Positions 35,316 through 43,676 of a stretch of DNA of 64,000 bases are shown here, piece by piece. The stretch is taken from assembly GCF_004010955.1 (NCBI RefSeq), contig NZ_CP025227.1:496001-560000 (forward strand), written 5' to 3'. Under the pieces are notes generated by a model. That model worked only from the letters and a program-made list of their open reading frames with translations. It searched no databases and was not told the DNA's origin. The DNA is from Actinomyces wuliandei. Its GTDB lineage: Bacteria; Actinomycetota; Actinomycetes; Actinomycetales; Actinomycetaceae. Position numbers and translations under genes: made by a program. Within the stretch, counting starts at the first letter, position 1, and each line of letters starts with the position of its first letter.

Positions 35316-36031
35316 CCCAGCAGCCTCCGTCCGGGAGGGGCTCACGGCCGCTGCCGAGGCGGCAGTGGACCGGGCAGGACTTTGTCTGGTGGAACACCGC
35401 CGCCGTGCTCACGGCTGTGCGCCGGGGCAGGCGGCCCAACCCGGTCTCCCCGGTCATCGACCCGGTGAGGCGCGTCCTCGCGCCCGACGAGGTCATGCTC
35501 GCCAGCTGCGACGCCAGGCTGCTCATGTGGCGGCGTGGTGACGCCACCTACGCCCCCTCGCGCGGCTTCTTCCTGGCGGGCGGGCCGGTGGGGCTGGCAC
35601 TGAGCGCCGCGTTCCTCGGCGGCCAGGCCTACCTCAACCGGCGCCGTCGTCAGGCTGCCCAGGCTGATGCCGTGGAGAGGTGGAGGCACGTGGCCGACGC
35701 ACGGCTGAGCGTGTCCACCCACGGCATCTACCTGGCGACGGGGGAGGGGGTCATGCCGGTCCCCTTCGCCGAGGTCCAGGAGGTCAGGCTCACCACCACC
35801 GGCGAGGTGGTCATGGCTGCGGCCAACGCCCACGGGTCGGCCCGCTGGATGCTGCGGGCGCAGTGGGCCGAGCTGGTCCTGGTGCTCTGGGCGACGCGCT
35901 ACATGCCTGCCCACCCCCAGCTGGTGGACCGCAGCTGGCTGCCCGCAGACTGGCTGGTCCACGCCGCCGCCCACGGCTACGACGTCGACACCACCCCCTG
36001 GCCGGGCGGCGCTCCTGCGGTGCTGCCGTGA
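35312..36031 (+). CDS. Conserved hypothetical protein with a membrane segment
   Basis: The 239-residue protein starts at a GTG that overlaps the stop of the phosphatase gene (GTGA), indicating coupling. One hydrophobic segment, FFLAGGPVGLALSAAFLGGQAYL (given in outline), lies near residue 95 and is followed by a basic stretch (NRRRRQ). The C-terminal half looks like a small beta domain (LSVSTHGIYLATGEGVMPVPFAEVQEVRL), reminiscent of PH-like domains of unknown function. I do not recognise a specific family. Confidence 0.7.
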   Translation: MTQQPPSGRGSRPLPRRQWTGQDFVWWNTAAVLTAVRRGRRPNPVSPVIDPVRRVLAPDEVMLASCDARLLMWRRGDATYAPSRGFFLAGGPVGLALSAAFLGGQAYLNRRRRQAAQADAVERWRHVADARLSVSTHGIYLATGEGVMPVPFAEVQEVRLTTTGEVVMAAANAHGSARWMLRAQWAELVLVLWATRYMPAHPQLVDRSWLPADWLVHAAAHGYDVDTTPWPGGAPAVLP

Positions 36032-36078
36032 GCGCCACGAGCGCCAGAGCGTCAACGGCACTACAGTACTTGCGGGAC

Positions 36079-36657
36079 TTACGGCTCGCGGGGGGCGCTC
36101 CCGGTGTCGGGGTCGTCTGACGGTCCCGACACACCGTCTGGGTCTGAGGGTGACGGGTCCGATGAGTCCTGACCCTTCTTCTGGGCCTTCTCCTGGCCCT
36201 TCCCGTCAGCCGCGCCGCCGGTGCCCGCCTGGTCTGAGGCGCTCTGGGTGTCCCGAGTGCTCTGAGTGTCCGATGGCTCCCGGGCGTTCCGACCCTGCGC
36301 GGTGGTGTCCGGGGTGTCGGGGTGGTGCCGACGGCGACGCAGGTCCTGCTCCAGGTCACGCAGGAAGTCGGTGTCGTCGTCCGGGGCCAGGGGGCGTGGG
36401 CGCTCCGGGCGGCGGAAGGACGTCCCCTCTTTGGAGGACCAGACTGTCGGCTCCACGTACCCGCCGCGCCGCTCGGCAGCGCTGACCCTGCTGACGATGA
36501 TCCAGGCGATGGCACCGACCGTGGGAACAAGGATGATGAGGGCCACCCACATGAACTTGGGCATGCGCGCGGGCATGTTCTCATCAGGGGTACGGGCGCA
36601 GTCCAGCAGGGCGTACAGCTGGAGGGCGAACGCCAGGACGAAGAGGGCAGCGCGCAT
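36079..36657 (-). CDS. PLDc_N-domain small membrane protein
   Basis: The first 60 residues match the short PLDc_N (phospholipase D N-terminal-like) module: two hydrophobic segments (ALFVLAFALQLYALLDC and FMWVALIILVPTVGAIAWII) around the polar MPKF loop. The remaining 130 residues are hydrophilic, rich in Asp, Ser, Gly and Gln, and look disordered. There is no catalytic HKD motif, so it is not a phospholipase. On the minus strand TAGGCT ends 6 nt before the ATG, so the transcript may be leaderless. Function of such proteins in actinobacteria is unknown. Confidence 0.8.
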   Translation of the reverse strand: MRAALFVLAFALQLYALLDCARTPDENMPARMPKFMWVALIILVPTVGAIAWIIVSRVSAAERRGGYVEPTVWSSKEGTSFRRPERPRPLAPDDDTDFLRDLEQDLRRRRHHPDTPDTTAQGRNAREPSDTQSTRDTQSASDQAGTGGAADGKGQEKAQKKGQDSSDPSPSDPDGVSGPSDDPDTGSAPREP

Positions 36658-36938
36658 GACTCCAGCCTAGCCCAGCTGGCGGGCTTGTTCTGGCGGCTGC
36701 GTGAGGCACTCCTGGTGGCCTGCGGTTAACCGGTTCCATGTCTGAGGCCTCATCGCCAGAGCCCCGCTGCTCGTTCCCAAGTCGGGACGGTGCGGAGCTC
36801 CTCGGTGCCACTCCCGCAGGCGCGGGGGCAGGGGTCACGGGGGTCGTGTCCCTGGGGGCGCCCCTGTCTGGGGGTGCCTGGGTGGGGTTTTGGGTCTGGG
36901 GGTTGTCACGGTGGTGTGGCAGGGGTTACGGTCTGGTT

Positions 36939-37733
36939 ATGCGGATGAGCAAGGAGGAGTGGTACCAGGCGTGGCTGCACGCCACGCCGGAGTGGGTGGA
37001 CGCGAACATGGACGGCATGCTGGCGTACCAGGGGTGGTCGCCGATGGGTGTGGGTGCCCCGGCCACGGACGAGCACGTGGGCTACTTTGGTGGGGTGCTG
37101 CCCGCGTCGGTGCTGCACCTGTGGGAGCGGTTCGGGTTCGACGGGTTCGGGCAGGGGCGGTGGTGGTTCACTGACCCCTACCGGTGGGTGCCGGTGGTGG
37201 AGGCCTGGCTGGAGGGGACCCCTGTGCCGTTCCCCAGCCAGCGGTGGTGGTGCCTGGCCCGTTCCGCGATGGGGACCATGAGGCTGTGGGGGGAGGTCTC
37301 CGGCCCCGCCCTGGACGTCACCCCCGCCCTGGGAACCGTCTACCCCGACGCGGTCAGTGCCTCCAGGATGTCGGAGGCGGTGATGCGCGAGCGCATGGGG
37401 TGCACCACCCTGGCCTCCCCCCGCAGGGACACGATCGATGACGACGACACCGGGGTGCTGGTGGCTGACTGGGCGATAGAGCACCTCGGAGTGCTGGGGG
37501 CGGGGCAGGTCTACGGGCTGACCCCGGCCTACTGCTTCACGGGCCGGGTCAGCCTGGACCAGGTGGGCATCGAGGACGCCACCGCGCACCTCACCTTCCT
37601 GGCCCAGGCCCAGGAGCACACCCTGTGGGAGGACTTCTCCGCCGCCGCCGCGCAGGTCGCCGCCACCATCGCCGCAGGCGACCCGGGCACCGGCAGCGAC
37701 GGGACAGGCGGCGGCCCGGGGGCGGGGTCCTGA
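36939..37733 (+). CDS. GAD-like/DUF1851 immunity-type protein
   Basis: From the ATG at 36939 the protein has 264 residues. The N-terminal part has the GAD-like pattern (LPASVLHLWERFGFDGFGQGRWWFTDPY in outline, then WVPVVEAWL), and the C-terminal part resembles the DUF1851/Tdi1 domain (GAGQVYGLTPAYCFTGRVSLDQVG, AHLTFLAQAQEHTLWEDF). Proteins of this type are immunity partners of polymorphic or secreted toxins. No toxin gene is adjacent, so it may be an orphan. An earlier in-frame start at 36738 would add low-complexity sequence and is not used. The stop overlaps the start of the next gene by one base (TGATG). Confidence 0.75.
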   Translation: MRMSKEEWYQAWLHATPEWVDANMDGMLAYQGWSPMGVGAPATDEHVGYFGGVLPASVLHLWERFGFDGFGQGRWWFTDPYRWVPVVEAWLEGTPVPFPSQRWWCLARSAMGTMRLWGEVSGPALDVTPALGTVYPDAVSASRMSEAVMRERMGCTTLASPRRDTIDDDDTGVLVADWAIEHLGVLGAGQVYGLTPAYCFTGRVSLDQVGIEDATAHLTFLAQAQEHTLWEDFSAAAAQVAATIAAGDPGTGSDGTGGGPGAGS

Positions 37734-38950
37734 TGGCCGGGCGCTGGCGGGACCGGCTGCGCAGGCGCGGGCGCCCCGCAGGTCCCACCGCTCCCGCCTC
37801 CGCTGCTGGGCCCGCGGGCAGCAGCAGCGGCGGTGTGCCCGGTGGTGGGCCGGTCCCCGGCCACAGCGGCGGGGGCGGCGATGGCGCTGCCCTGGTGGCC
37901 TCTGACATGTTCACCCCCGGCAGGGCGGGCGGGCAGGAGGTCCTGGTGTGGGAGGGGTCGGTGGCTGCCCCGGCGAGCCCGCTGGCGTGGCACTCGGCCA
38001 CCCCGGTGGAGGTGTTCTTCCACACCGGCCACCACGCCTCCACCCGGGTCCTGGCCCCCGAGTTCACCCGCCAGCTCGACCGCCAGCCCAACCCCAGCAG
38101 CACTGCGAGGGACCGCAAGAAGTTCATGGACAAGGTCGTGGATGACCTGACTCGTGTGCACCAGCTCTCCTGGGAGGACGCGCGGGCCAGGGCGGCTGAG
38201 GTGGACCGGGCGCTGGTGGTGCTCCACGAGTCCGACCAGGTCACCTACGGCCCCTCCCAGCCCGCCACCACCACCGAGGGGTGGCCCTCCCTGGGCCACG
38301 GGGCGGTCAGCTCCTCTCTCGGCCCCCAGAACAAGCCTGTGGCCACCGTCCTGGAGCAGGCCGCCCTGGCCGTCCCAGCCGACCAGAGGGCGTACGTGCG
38401 CCTCCTCCTGCGCGCGGTGCTCACCGCCTCCCCGGCCCTGGCCCAGGACCTGCGCCACGGCCAGGTGGTGCTGGAGCCCCGCACCCGGGAGCAGATGAGT
38501 GCGACCAGCCCCCGGGGGCCACCATGGACCCCCACCCACGTCGCCGCCACCCTCGCCACCGACCGTGCCCCCTGGGACCCACCACCCGCCCAGGCCCAGC
38601 CCGCCACCCCGGCCCGGAGCAAGGAGGCCCCCGCCGGGGCCGACCTCTCCCGCACCGCCCGCCTGCGCGAGCGAACCGCCCGCCTGCGCCAGGCCTCCTT
38701 CCCCCACCCACCCACCACCGCCGCACGCACACCACCAGCACAGCCCCAGGCAGGCCAGCCACCCCAGACGGGCGCCACCCCGGCCAGGCCGGACCAGCCA
38801 CCCCGGCCCCTGACCCGCGAGGAGGTCCTGGCCAGGATCACCACCCAAGCCACCCAGACGGCCCCCCACCCCACGCCAGACCCCCACCAGAAACCGGAAG
38901 CACAACCGAGGCCTGAGCCGCTAAGACCCGACCCCGACCTCACCCGATGA
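37733..38950 (+). CDS. Unrecognised Pro/Ala-rich protein downstream of the GAD-like gene
   Basis: The 405-residue frame starts at an ATG overlapping the upstream stop by one base, so the pair is coupled. Residues 1-55 are basic and then Gly/Pro-rich. Residues 60-270 look folded (EVLVWEGSV, WHSATPVEVFFHTGHHAST, FMDKVVDDLTRVHQLSWEDAR, AYVRLLLRAVLTASPALAQDL). The last 130 residues are Pro/Ala/Thr-rich and probably disordered. I recognise no family. The middle part and the coupling to an immunity-type gene suggest a conflict-system component, but this is inference. Confidence 0.55.
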   Translation: MAGRWRDRLRRRGRPAGPTAPASAAGPAGSSSGGVPGGGPVPGHSGGGGDGAALVASDMFTPGRAGGQEVLVWEGSVAAPASPLAWHSATPVEVFFHTGHHASTRVLAPEFTRQLDRQPNPSSTARDRKKFMDKVVDDLTRVHQLSWEDARARAAEVDRALVVLHESDQVTYGPSQPATTTEGWPSLGHGAVSSSLGPQNKPVATVLEQAALAVPADQRAYVRLLLRAVLTASPALAQDLRHGQVVLEPRTREQMSATSPRGPPWTPTHVAATLATDRAPWDPPPAQAQPATPARSKEAPAGADLSRTARLRERTARLRQASFPHPPTTAARTPPAQPQAGQPPQTGATPARPDQPPRPLTREEVLARITTQATQTAPHPTPDPHQKPEAQPRPEPLRPDPDLTR

Positions 38951-39125
38951 ACTCACCAGTACGTAACACCGAGCCGGGGGCTTAGCACCTGACACGGCGC
39001 CTGTGCCTGAGCCGCTTCTGGCCAGTCGCCCAGCTGTGGCTGACTGACAGTAGGCGGAGACGGGTGCTCGGTCGGAGCTGGACTGGCGCTCACGGGTGGA
39101 CAGTCTCATGGACAAAAAAGGGGGT

Positions 39126-39131
39126 TATAAT
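39126..39131 (+). promoter_or_regulatory. -10 element (TATAAT) of the fic gene
   Basis: A perfect TATAAT lies 7 nt before the ATG at 39139, so transcription should start at or next to the start codon and the mRNA would be leaderless. No good -35 hexamer is seen at 16-18 bp. The 188-bp region before it (38951-39138) holds no gene. Confidence 0.6.
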
Positions 39132-39138
39132 CGTGGTC

Positions 39139-40320
39139 ATGGCGGGAGAGAGGCAGTACACCAAGACTCATCCATGGATTACCTTCACCTTTCGAGCGGA
39201 CAGGCTTCGGCCCGAGACGTGGGTGCTGCTGGGTGAGGCGGCTTCGAAGTGTGAGCACCTGGCAGGCTCGGCACTGCCCCCAGAAGTCGCTCGGGAGCTG
39301 AGTCTCCTGAGCCTGGAGCGCGGCGCCCACGGGACCACCAGCATTGAGGGCAATACTCTGACTGAGAAGGAGGTGCGGGCGATCATTGATGGTGCTGATG
39401 ACACGCCGCCGTCGCGGGCCTACCAGCGCCAGGAGATCGAGAACCTGATCTCCCTGTTCAATGACATTGCTGAGGAGTGTGTGAGCGGCACACCCCAGCC
39501 GCTGAGCCCGGAGCGGCTCAAGGAGCAGCACGCGCGTCTCATGGTCGGTCAGCCGCAGAAGGAGGACCTGGAGCCTGGCCGCTTCCGTACCCACAGTGTC
39601 GTGGTGGGTCGGTACCGCGGGGCGCCGTCGGAGGACTGCGACTACCTGGTGGACAGACTGTGTGAGTGGATGAACCGTGAGCTTGACAGCCTGGGGGCAG
39701 TCGGCCACTCCATGCGTCAACCCCAGGCGGTTGTCCTTGCTGTCCTGGCGCACCTGTACATGACGTGGATCCACCCTTTCAGCGACGGTAACGGGAGGAT
39801 TGCTCGTCTTCTGGAGTTTGAGCTGCTGCTGCGTACAGGGGTGCCTGTTCCTGCGGCGCACCTGCTGTCAAACCACTACAACAGGACCCGAGACATGTAC
39901 TACGCGGTCCTGGAGCGCACCAGCCGTGCTAAAGGCTACCCGGTGGAGGAGTTCGTGCACTACGCCGTCCAGGGGCTTGTTGACGGGCTGCGCGAGCAGA
40001 TCAGGACGGTTCAGTCGTCCCAACTGACGATTATGTGGCAGTCCTACGTCCACGAGCGCTTCCACGGTCAGCACACGGTTGCCAGGACGCGGATGCGTGA
40101 CCTGGTCCTGGCTCTTCCGCCGGACCGGTGGACGCCGGTGGGAGAAGTAGCCGTGCTCACCCCTGAGCTCGCCCAGGCGTACGGGGGTAAGACCCCCAAG
40201 ACTATCACCCGGGACGTCAACACCCTGGTGATGATGGGGCTGGTGGACAAGCAGGCCCGTCGAGGCCTGCGCCCGCGCACCGAGCTGATGGCAGCCTTTA
40301 TCCCCCCACGGGCCGCGTAG
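39139..40320 (+). CDS. Fic family protein (class II, with C-terminal winged helix)
   Basis: The 393-residue protein carries the complete Fic active-site motif HPFSDGNGRIAR (His212), so AMP-transferase activity is expected. The N-terminal inhibitory helix motif (S/T)xxxE(G/N) is present as TTSIEG (residues 66-71) before the Fic core, defining a class II, self-inhibited enzyme. The last about 80 residues (DLVLALPPDRWTPVGEVAVLTPEL, KTITRDVNTLVMMGLV) look like a winged helix. The upstream start at 39064 is rejected because the TATAAT box lies between it and the ATG at 39139. Targets are unknown. Confidence 0.9.
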   Translation: MAGERQYTKTHPWITFTFRADRLRPETWVLLGEAASKCEHLAGSALPPEVARELSLLSLERGAHGTTSIEGNTLTEKEVRAIIDGADDTPPSRAYQRQEIENLISLFNDIAEECVSGTPQPLSPERLKEQHARLMVGQPQKEDLEPGRFRTHSVVVGRYRGAPSEDCDYLVDRLCEWMNRELDSLGAVGHSMRQPQAVVLAVLAHLYMTWIHPFSDGNGRIARLLEFELLLRTGVPVPAAHLLSNHYNRTRDMYYAVLERTSRAKGYPVEEFVHYAVQGLVDGLREQIRTVQSSQLTIMWQSYVHERFHGQHTVARTRMRDLVLALPPDRWTPVGEVAVLTPELAQAYGGKTPKTITRDVNTLVMMGLVDKQARRGLRPRTELMAAFIPPRAA

Positions 40321-40458
40321 CCGACGGCAGGGAGGGTATCTGACGGTCGGCAGGCTGGTCCGGGTGGCCGGTCTGGGCTGTTGCTGCTCGTTCTGGTCTG
40401 GCCGCTGTCCCGTGTCCCGCTGCGGCCCACCTGGACGGCACAGTGGGAGACTTGCCGG

Positions 40459-41868
40459 GTGCACGACCCCTCCAGCTCCCTCCCCGTCCGCCTGGTTACC
40501 GGGGGTACCAGGGCACAGGACGTCATGAGGCTGCGTGCCCTCCTGGCTGAGCGCCTGGTGGCCCGGGGGCTGGTAGAGCCCGGGGAGGCCCGCCCGCAGA
40601 CGAGCCGCCTGCCGGTGCTGGTGCCGGTCGGGCCGCAGGAGGACCCGGTGGAGGCTGAGGCCGACATGTGCCGCCGCCTGCGCGGGGTCCCGCCCGGGAC
40701 CGACCTGGTCCTGCGCACCTCCGGCTCCTCCACCGGTACCGGCCGCCTCGTGGCCGTCAGCGCCCGCTCCCTGGTGGCCTCGGCCCGGGCCACGCACGCC
40801 CGTCTGGGGGCAGCGGGCAGGTGGGTGCTGGCGCTGCCCGCCCACCACGTAGCGGGCCTGCAGGTCCTGGTCCGCTCCGTGCTGGCCGGGACAGCCCCCC
40901 TCGTGGTTGACACCTCCACAGGATTCCGCGTCCCGGCCCTGGCAGGTGCCCTGCACCGGGCGCTGAGGGGGCGCGACCCGGTGTACCTCTCCCTGGTGCC
41001 CACCCAGCTGGTGCGTGCCCTCCAGGACGAGGAGACCACCAGGCTGCTGAGCAGGACAAAGGCGGTCCTCCTGGGCGGAGCCGCCACATCCCCCACGCTC
41101 CTGTCCCGGGCACGGGCGGCTGGCACCCCCCTGGTCACGACCTACGGGGCCAGCGAGACAGCAGGCGGGTGCGTCTACGACGGCCTCCCCCTGGACGGCG
41201 TCGAGGTGGCGCTCGACGCCGAGGACCGGATCCTCCTGCGCGGTCCCGTCCTGGCCAGCGGCTACGTCGGGGATGGGAGCAGGGCCGGTGCCTGTGACAT
41301 CCAGCAGGGAGCCCGGTACCACGGTGCCCCCCTGGCGGGCGGTACCGGGCAGGGTGCCGCTCGCCAGGAGGACAGCACGCCCCTGTGGCGGCCGGGGACC
41401 AGGCTGCCGGTGGCGCTCCGTCCGGGCTTCCATCTTCTGCCTACTGCGCTGCCCGGCGAGTTGCCCGACGAGGGCGGGACAGGGACGGTACGGGTCCTGG
41501 CGACCTCGGACCGGGGGCGGCTGGAGGACGGCCGCCTGGTGGTGCTGGGCCGGGCGGACGGTCTCATCAACACCGGCGGGGTCAAGGTGGACCCCCGGGA
41601 GGTGGAGGATGTCCTGACAGGTATCGAGGAGGTCGCCGAGGCCTGCGTGGTCGGCGTCCCGGACCAGGAGTGGGGCACAGTGGTGGCGGCAGCGGTGGTC
41701 CTCCAGCCGGGGGCGGTCCTGGATGGGGGCGCAGTGCGCCGTTGTGCCCGGGAGCGGCTGGGGGGGACCCACGCCCCCAAGCGTGTCGAGGTCCTCGACT
41801 CCCTGCCCCTGCGGGGTCCGGGCAAGGTGGACCGTCGGGCGGTACAGGTGCTCCTGTCCCGCTCCTGA
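40459..41868 (+). CDS. menE: o-Succinylbenzoate-CoA ligase
   Basis: The protein (469 residues from GTG 40459) is an AMP-forming ligase of the MenE type, next to menA and in a region holding menB, menC, menD and menG. Motifs: LRTSGSSTGTGRLVAV (P-loop, with Gly-Arg where many family members have Pro-Lys), TTYGASETAGGCVYDG, GRADGLINTGGVKVDPREVE and the C-terminal PLRGPGKVDRRAV with the A10 lysine. A variable insertion of about 60 residues lies between the A5 and A8 regions. It activates o-succinylbenzoate for ring closure by MenB. The longer frame from 40381 begins with a hydrophobic non-conserved stretch and is not used. Confidence 0.88.
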   Translation: MHDPSSSLPVRLVTGGTRAQDVMRLRALLAERLVARGLVEPGEARPQTSRLPVLVPVGPQEDPVEAEADMCRRLRGVPPGTDLVLRTSGSSTGTGRLVAVSARSLVASARATHARLGAAGRWVLALPAHHVAGLQVLVRSVLAGTAPLVVDTSTGFRVPALAGALHRALRGRDPVYLSLVPTQLVRALQDEETTRLLSRTKAVLLGGAATSPTLLSRARAAGTPLVTTYGASETAGGCVYDGLPLDGVEVALDAEDRILLRGPVLASGYVGDGSRAGACDIQQGARYHGAPLAGGTGQGAARQEDSTPLWRPGTRLPVALRPGFHLLPTALPGELPDEGGTGTVRVLATSDRGRLEDGRLVVLGRADGLINTGGVKVDPREVEDVLTGIEEVAEACVVGVPDQEWGTVVAAAVVLQPGAVLDGGAVRRCARERLGGTHAPKRVEVLDSLPLRGPGKVDRRAVQVLLSRS

Positions 41869-42027
41869 GGGCGCCCGCTGGTTCCCTGCGCTCCTGTGCC
41901 TGGACCACAGCGGCTCCTACGTCCGGCCCCAACGGCGTCGTGCGGGGCGGGTGCTCCCGCGTGAGACCACAGGGTGGGGTGCCCGGTGGTGGGCCTGCCC
42001 GCCAGCGACGCCAGTGTCGGCACTGGT

Positions 42028-42056
42028 GCCACCGGTGCTGCCACCGGTGCTAAGGT
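42028..42056 (+). promoter_or_regulatory. Tandem 12-bp repeat and -10 box upstream of menA
   Basis: The 12-mer GCCACCGGTGCT occurs twice back to back (42028-42039, 42040-42051), each with a CACCGGTG palindrome at its centre. The second copy runs into TAAGGT (42051-42056), a TANNNT -10 box about 57 bp upstream of the menA start. Palindromes one helical turn apart beside a -10 box would suit an operator. No regulator is identified. Confidence 0.4.
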
Positions 42057-42112
42057 CGCTGTGCCAGGGCAGCAGGGCGCCAGGACAGCAGGGGTGCGAG
42101 GTGGGGAGAACT

Positions 42113-43102
42113 GTGGGGGAGAACAAGGGCACACACGGCACTGGTGGTGTGGGCGGTACCGGTGACGCCACGAGCTGGGCGGAGGTCGTGCGGCTGCGCA
42201 CCCTGCCAGCAGCTGTCGCCCCCGTCGTCCTGGGCTCGGGTGCCGCTGCGGCCCTGGGAACCGCGTCGCTGCCGCGCTGCCTGCTGGCTGCGGGCGTGGC
42301 CCTGGCCCTCCAGGTCGGCTCCAACCTCGCCAACGACTACTCCGACGGGGTGCGCGGTACCGACGACGACCGGACCGGGCCGCCCCGTCTCACCGCCTCC
42401 GGGCAGGTGGACCCGCGCTCGGTGAAGTACGCCGCCCTCGGGTGCTTCGCCCTGGCCGGCGTGCTGGGGCTGGTGCTCGTGGCACTGGCGGGCCAGTGGT
42501 GGCTGCTGGGCGTGGGAGCGGCAGCGGTGGCGGCCGCCTGGTTCTACACCGGCGGGTCGCGGCCCTACGGCTACATGGGCCTGGGGGAGGTGTTCGTCTT
42601 TGTCTTCTTCGGCCTGGTCGCCACTGCGGGGACCGCCTACGTGCAGGACGGCAACGTGCCCGGGTGGCTGTGGCTGGCCGCCTGCGGGATCGGGCTCATC
42701 GCCTGCTCGCTCCTCATGGTCAACAACCTGCGTGACATCGCCACCGACCCGCGGCACGGGAAGATGACACTGGCGGTGCGCCTGGGGGAGCGGGGTGCCC
42801 GCCGAGCCTTCGTGGCCATGGTGTGCGCACCCGTGGTGCTGGCGGTGGCGGCGGTCCTGTGGGCGCGTGCCGACCTGGGCGGGGTGAGGGAGGCGGGCAC
42901 GTCGGGCGGGTCAGTCTGGGTGCTGCTCGCGGCCGTGACGGTGCTGGCCGTTGTGCTGGGCGTGATGGCTGCCCGGACGCTGCGGCCGGTTGTGGCCGGG
43001 GCGAGGGGAGGGGCACTGGTCCCGGCCCTGCGCGACGCCGGGCTGTACGAGCTGGCCTACGGCGTCACCCTGGCCCTGGCTCTCCTCCTGGTGGCGGCCT
43101 GA
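42113..43102 (+). CDS. menA: 1,4-Dihydroxy-2-naphthoate polyprenyltransferase
   Basis: The protein (about 329 residues) is an integral membrane UbiA-type prenyltransferase that attaches the isoprenoid tail to DHNA. The first Asp-rich motif is visible as NLANDYSDGVRGTDDDR and the second as NNLRDIATDPRHGKMTLAVRLG; about eight to nine hydrophobic helices lie around them. GGGGAG about 4 nt before GTG 42113 supports that start; GTG 42101 is the alternative. The open frame extending back to 41723 overlaps menE and is not credible. It is encoded downstream of menE with its own probable promoter. Confidence 0.92.
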   Translation: MGENKGTHGTGGVGGTGDATSWAEVVRLRTLPAAVAPVVLGSGAAAALGTASLPRCLLAAGVALALQVGSNLANDYSDGVRGTDDDRTGPPRLTASGQVDPRSVKYAALGCFALAGVLGLVLVALAGQWWLLGVGAAAVAAAWFYTGGSRPYGYMGLGEVFVFVFFGLVATAGTAYVQDGNVPGWLWLAACGIGLIACSLLMVNNLRDIATDPRHGKMTLAVRLGERGARRAFVAMVCAPVVLAVAAVLWARADLGGVREAGTSGGSVWVLLAAVTVLAVVLGVMAARTLRPVVAGARGGALVPALRDAGLYELAYGVTLALALLLVAA

Positions 43103-43236
43103 CGGAACTGGCGCGATCTCCGCGTCTCCCGCGTCGCGACCTGAGTCGTTACCTGTGTGGCTGTCGGGGTGGTCGCCTGCCTGCCCGCCCGGCCGGGGTG
43201 TGAGACCAAGCAGGTTGGAGGAGACGGGGCGACGGC

Positions 43237-43266
43237 TTGCATCGCGCCGTCAAAGAGGGCTAACGT
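43237..43266 (+). promoter_or_regulatory. Promoter of the cysteine-rich leader/ABC transporter
   Basis: TTGCAT (43237-43242) and TAACGT (43261-43266) are separated by 18 bp and form a plausible -35/-10 pair. The ATG of the leader ORF starts at 43274, 7 nt after the -10 box, so transcription should begin at the start codon and give a leaderless mRNA. A CCACCATGGTGG palindrome overlaps the start. Confidence 0.6.
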
Positions 43267-43273
43267 CACCACC

Positions 43274-43372
43274 ATGGTGGACATCCACGCGGCAACTCGG
43301 ACCACTGGCGGTGCACAGGCGCTCGCGGTCGTGTGTTGCATGTGTCTGTGTCGCTGCTGTCAGGCGCGCTGA
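43274..43372 (+). CDS. Cysteine-rich leader peptide (putative attenuation uORF)
   Basis: A 32-codon ORF begins at the predicted transcription start and ends with TGA at 43370-43372. Residues 21-29 read CCMCLCRCC, six Cys in nine codons, an extreme density for any protein. Polycysteine, leaderless uORFs upstream of sulfur-assimilation genes are known in mycobacteria, where ribosome stalling on Cys codons under Cys shortage raises downstream expression. Here the next gene is a NitT/TauT/SsuA-type binding protein 304 bp downstream. I infer cysteine-responsive control of that transporter. The region 43373-43676 holds no other gene; a GGTTGCC/GGCAGCC stem (43632-43652) lies about 10 bp before the binding-protein Shine-Dalgarno. 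Confidence 0.65.
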   Translation: MVDIHAATRTTGGAQALAVVCCMCLCRCCQAR

Positions 43373-43676
43373 ACCCCGTCCGTTACACGTGACGCCCGCG
43401 TTCTAGCCCGACTGCTTCCCAAGCCCCGCCCTTCTGGCCCCGTTGACGCCTCGCCCTGGCGCGCTCCGGCTCATGACACCGTGTCCTGTGCTCGGTCGCG
43501 CGGGCCGCTTGATGACGCGGTGCCCACGATGGCGGAGGGTGACGACACAACCCTTGTTGAGACGTGGTCGCAGTGGTGGCGTCCGCCTGCGCCTGGCAGC
43601 ACCTCCAGCCCCGGACACTCCCCCTTGTCAACGGTTGCCCCCTGGTGGCAGCCCTCGTGTCCTGAGGAGACCCCAC

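Noticed and set aside
36738-36938. N-terminal extension of the GAD-like protein
   Set aside because: The added 67 residues are low-complexity Gly/Ser/Ala; conserved sequence begins at the ATG at 36939.
37529-38905. 458-codon minus-strand frame opposite the GAD-like/Pro-rich pair
   Set aside because: Gly-rich shadow frame. The plus strand has coupled starts and conserved GAD-like motifs.
40700-40760. Inactive MenE because the P-loop reads TSGSSTGTGRL without the usual PK
   Set aside because: The rest of the adenylation motifs and the A10 lysine are intact, and the gene lies in a men neighbourhood; I treat this as a lineage variant, not loss of function.
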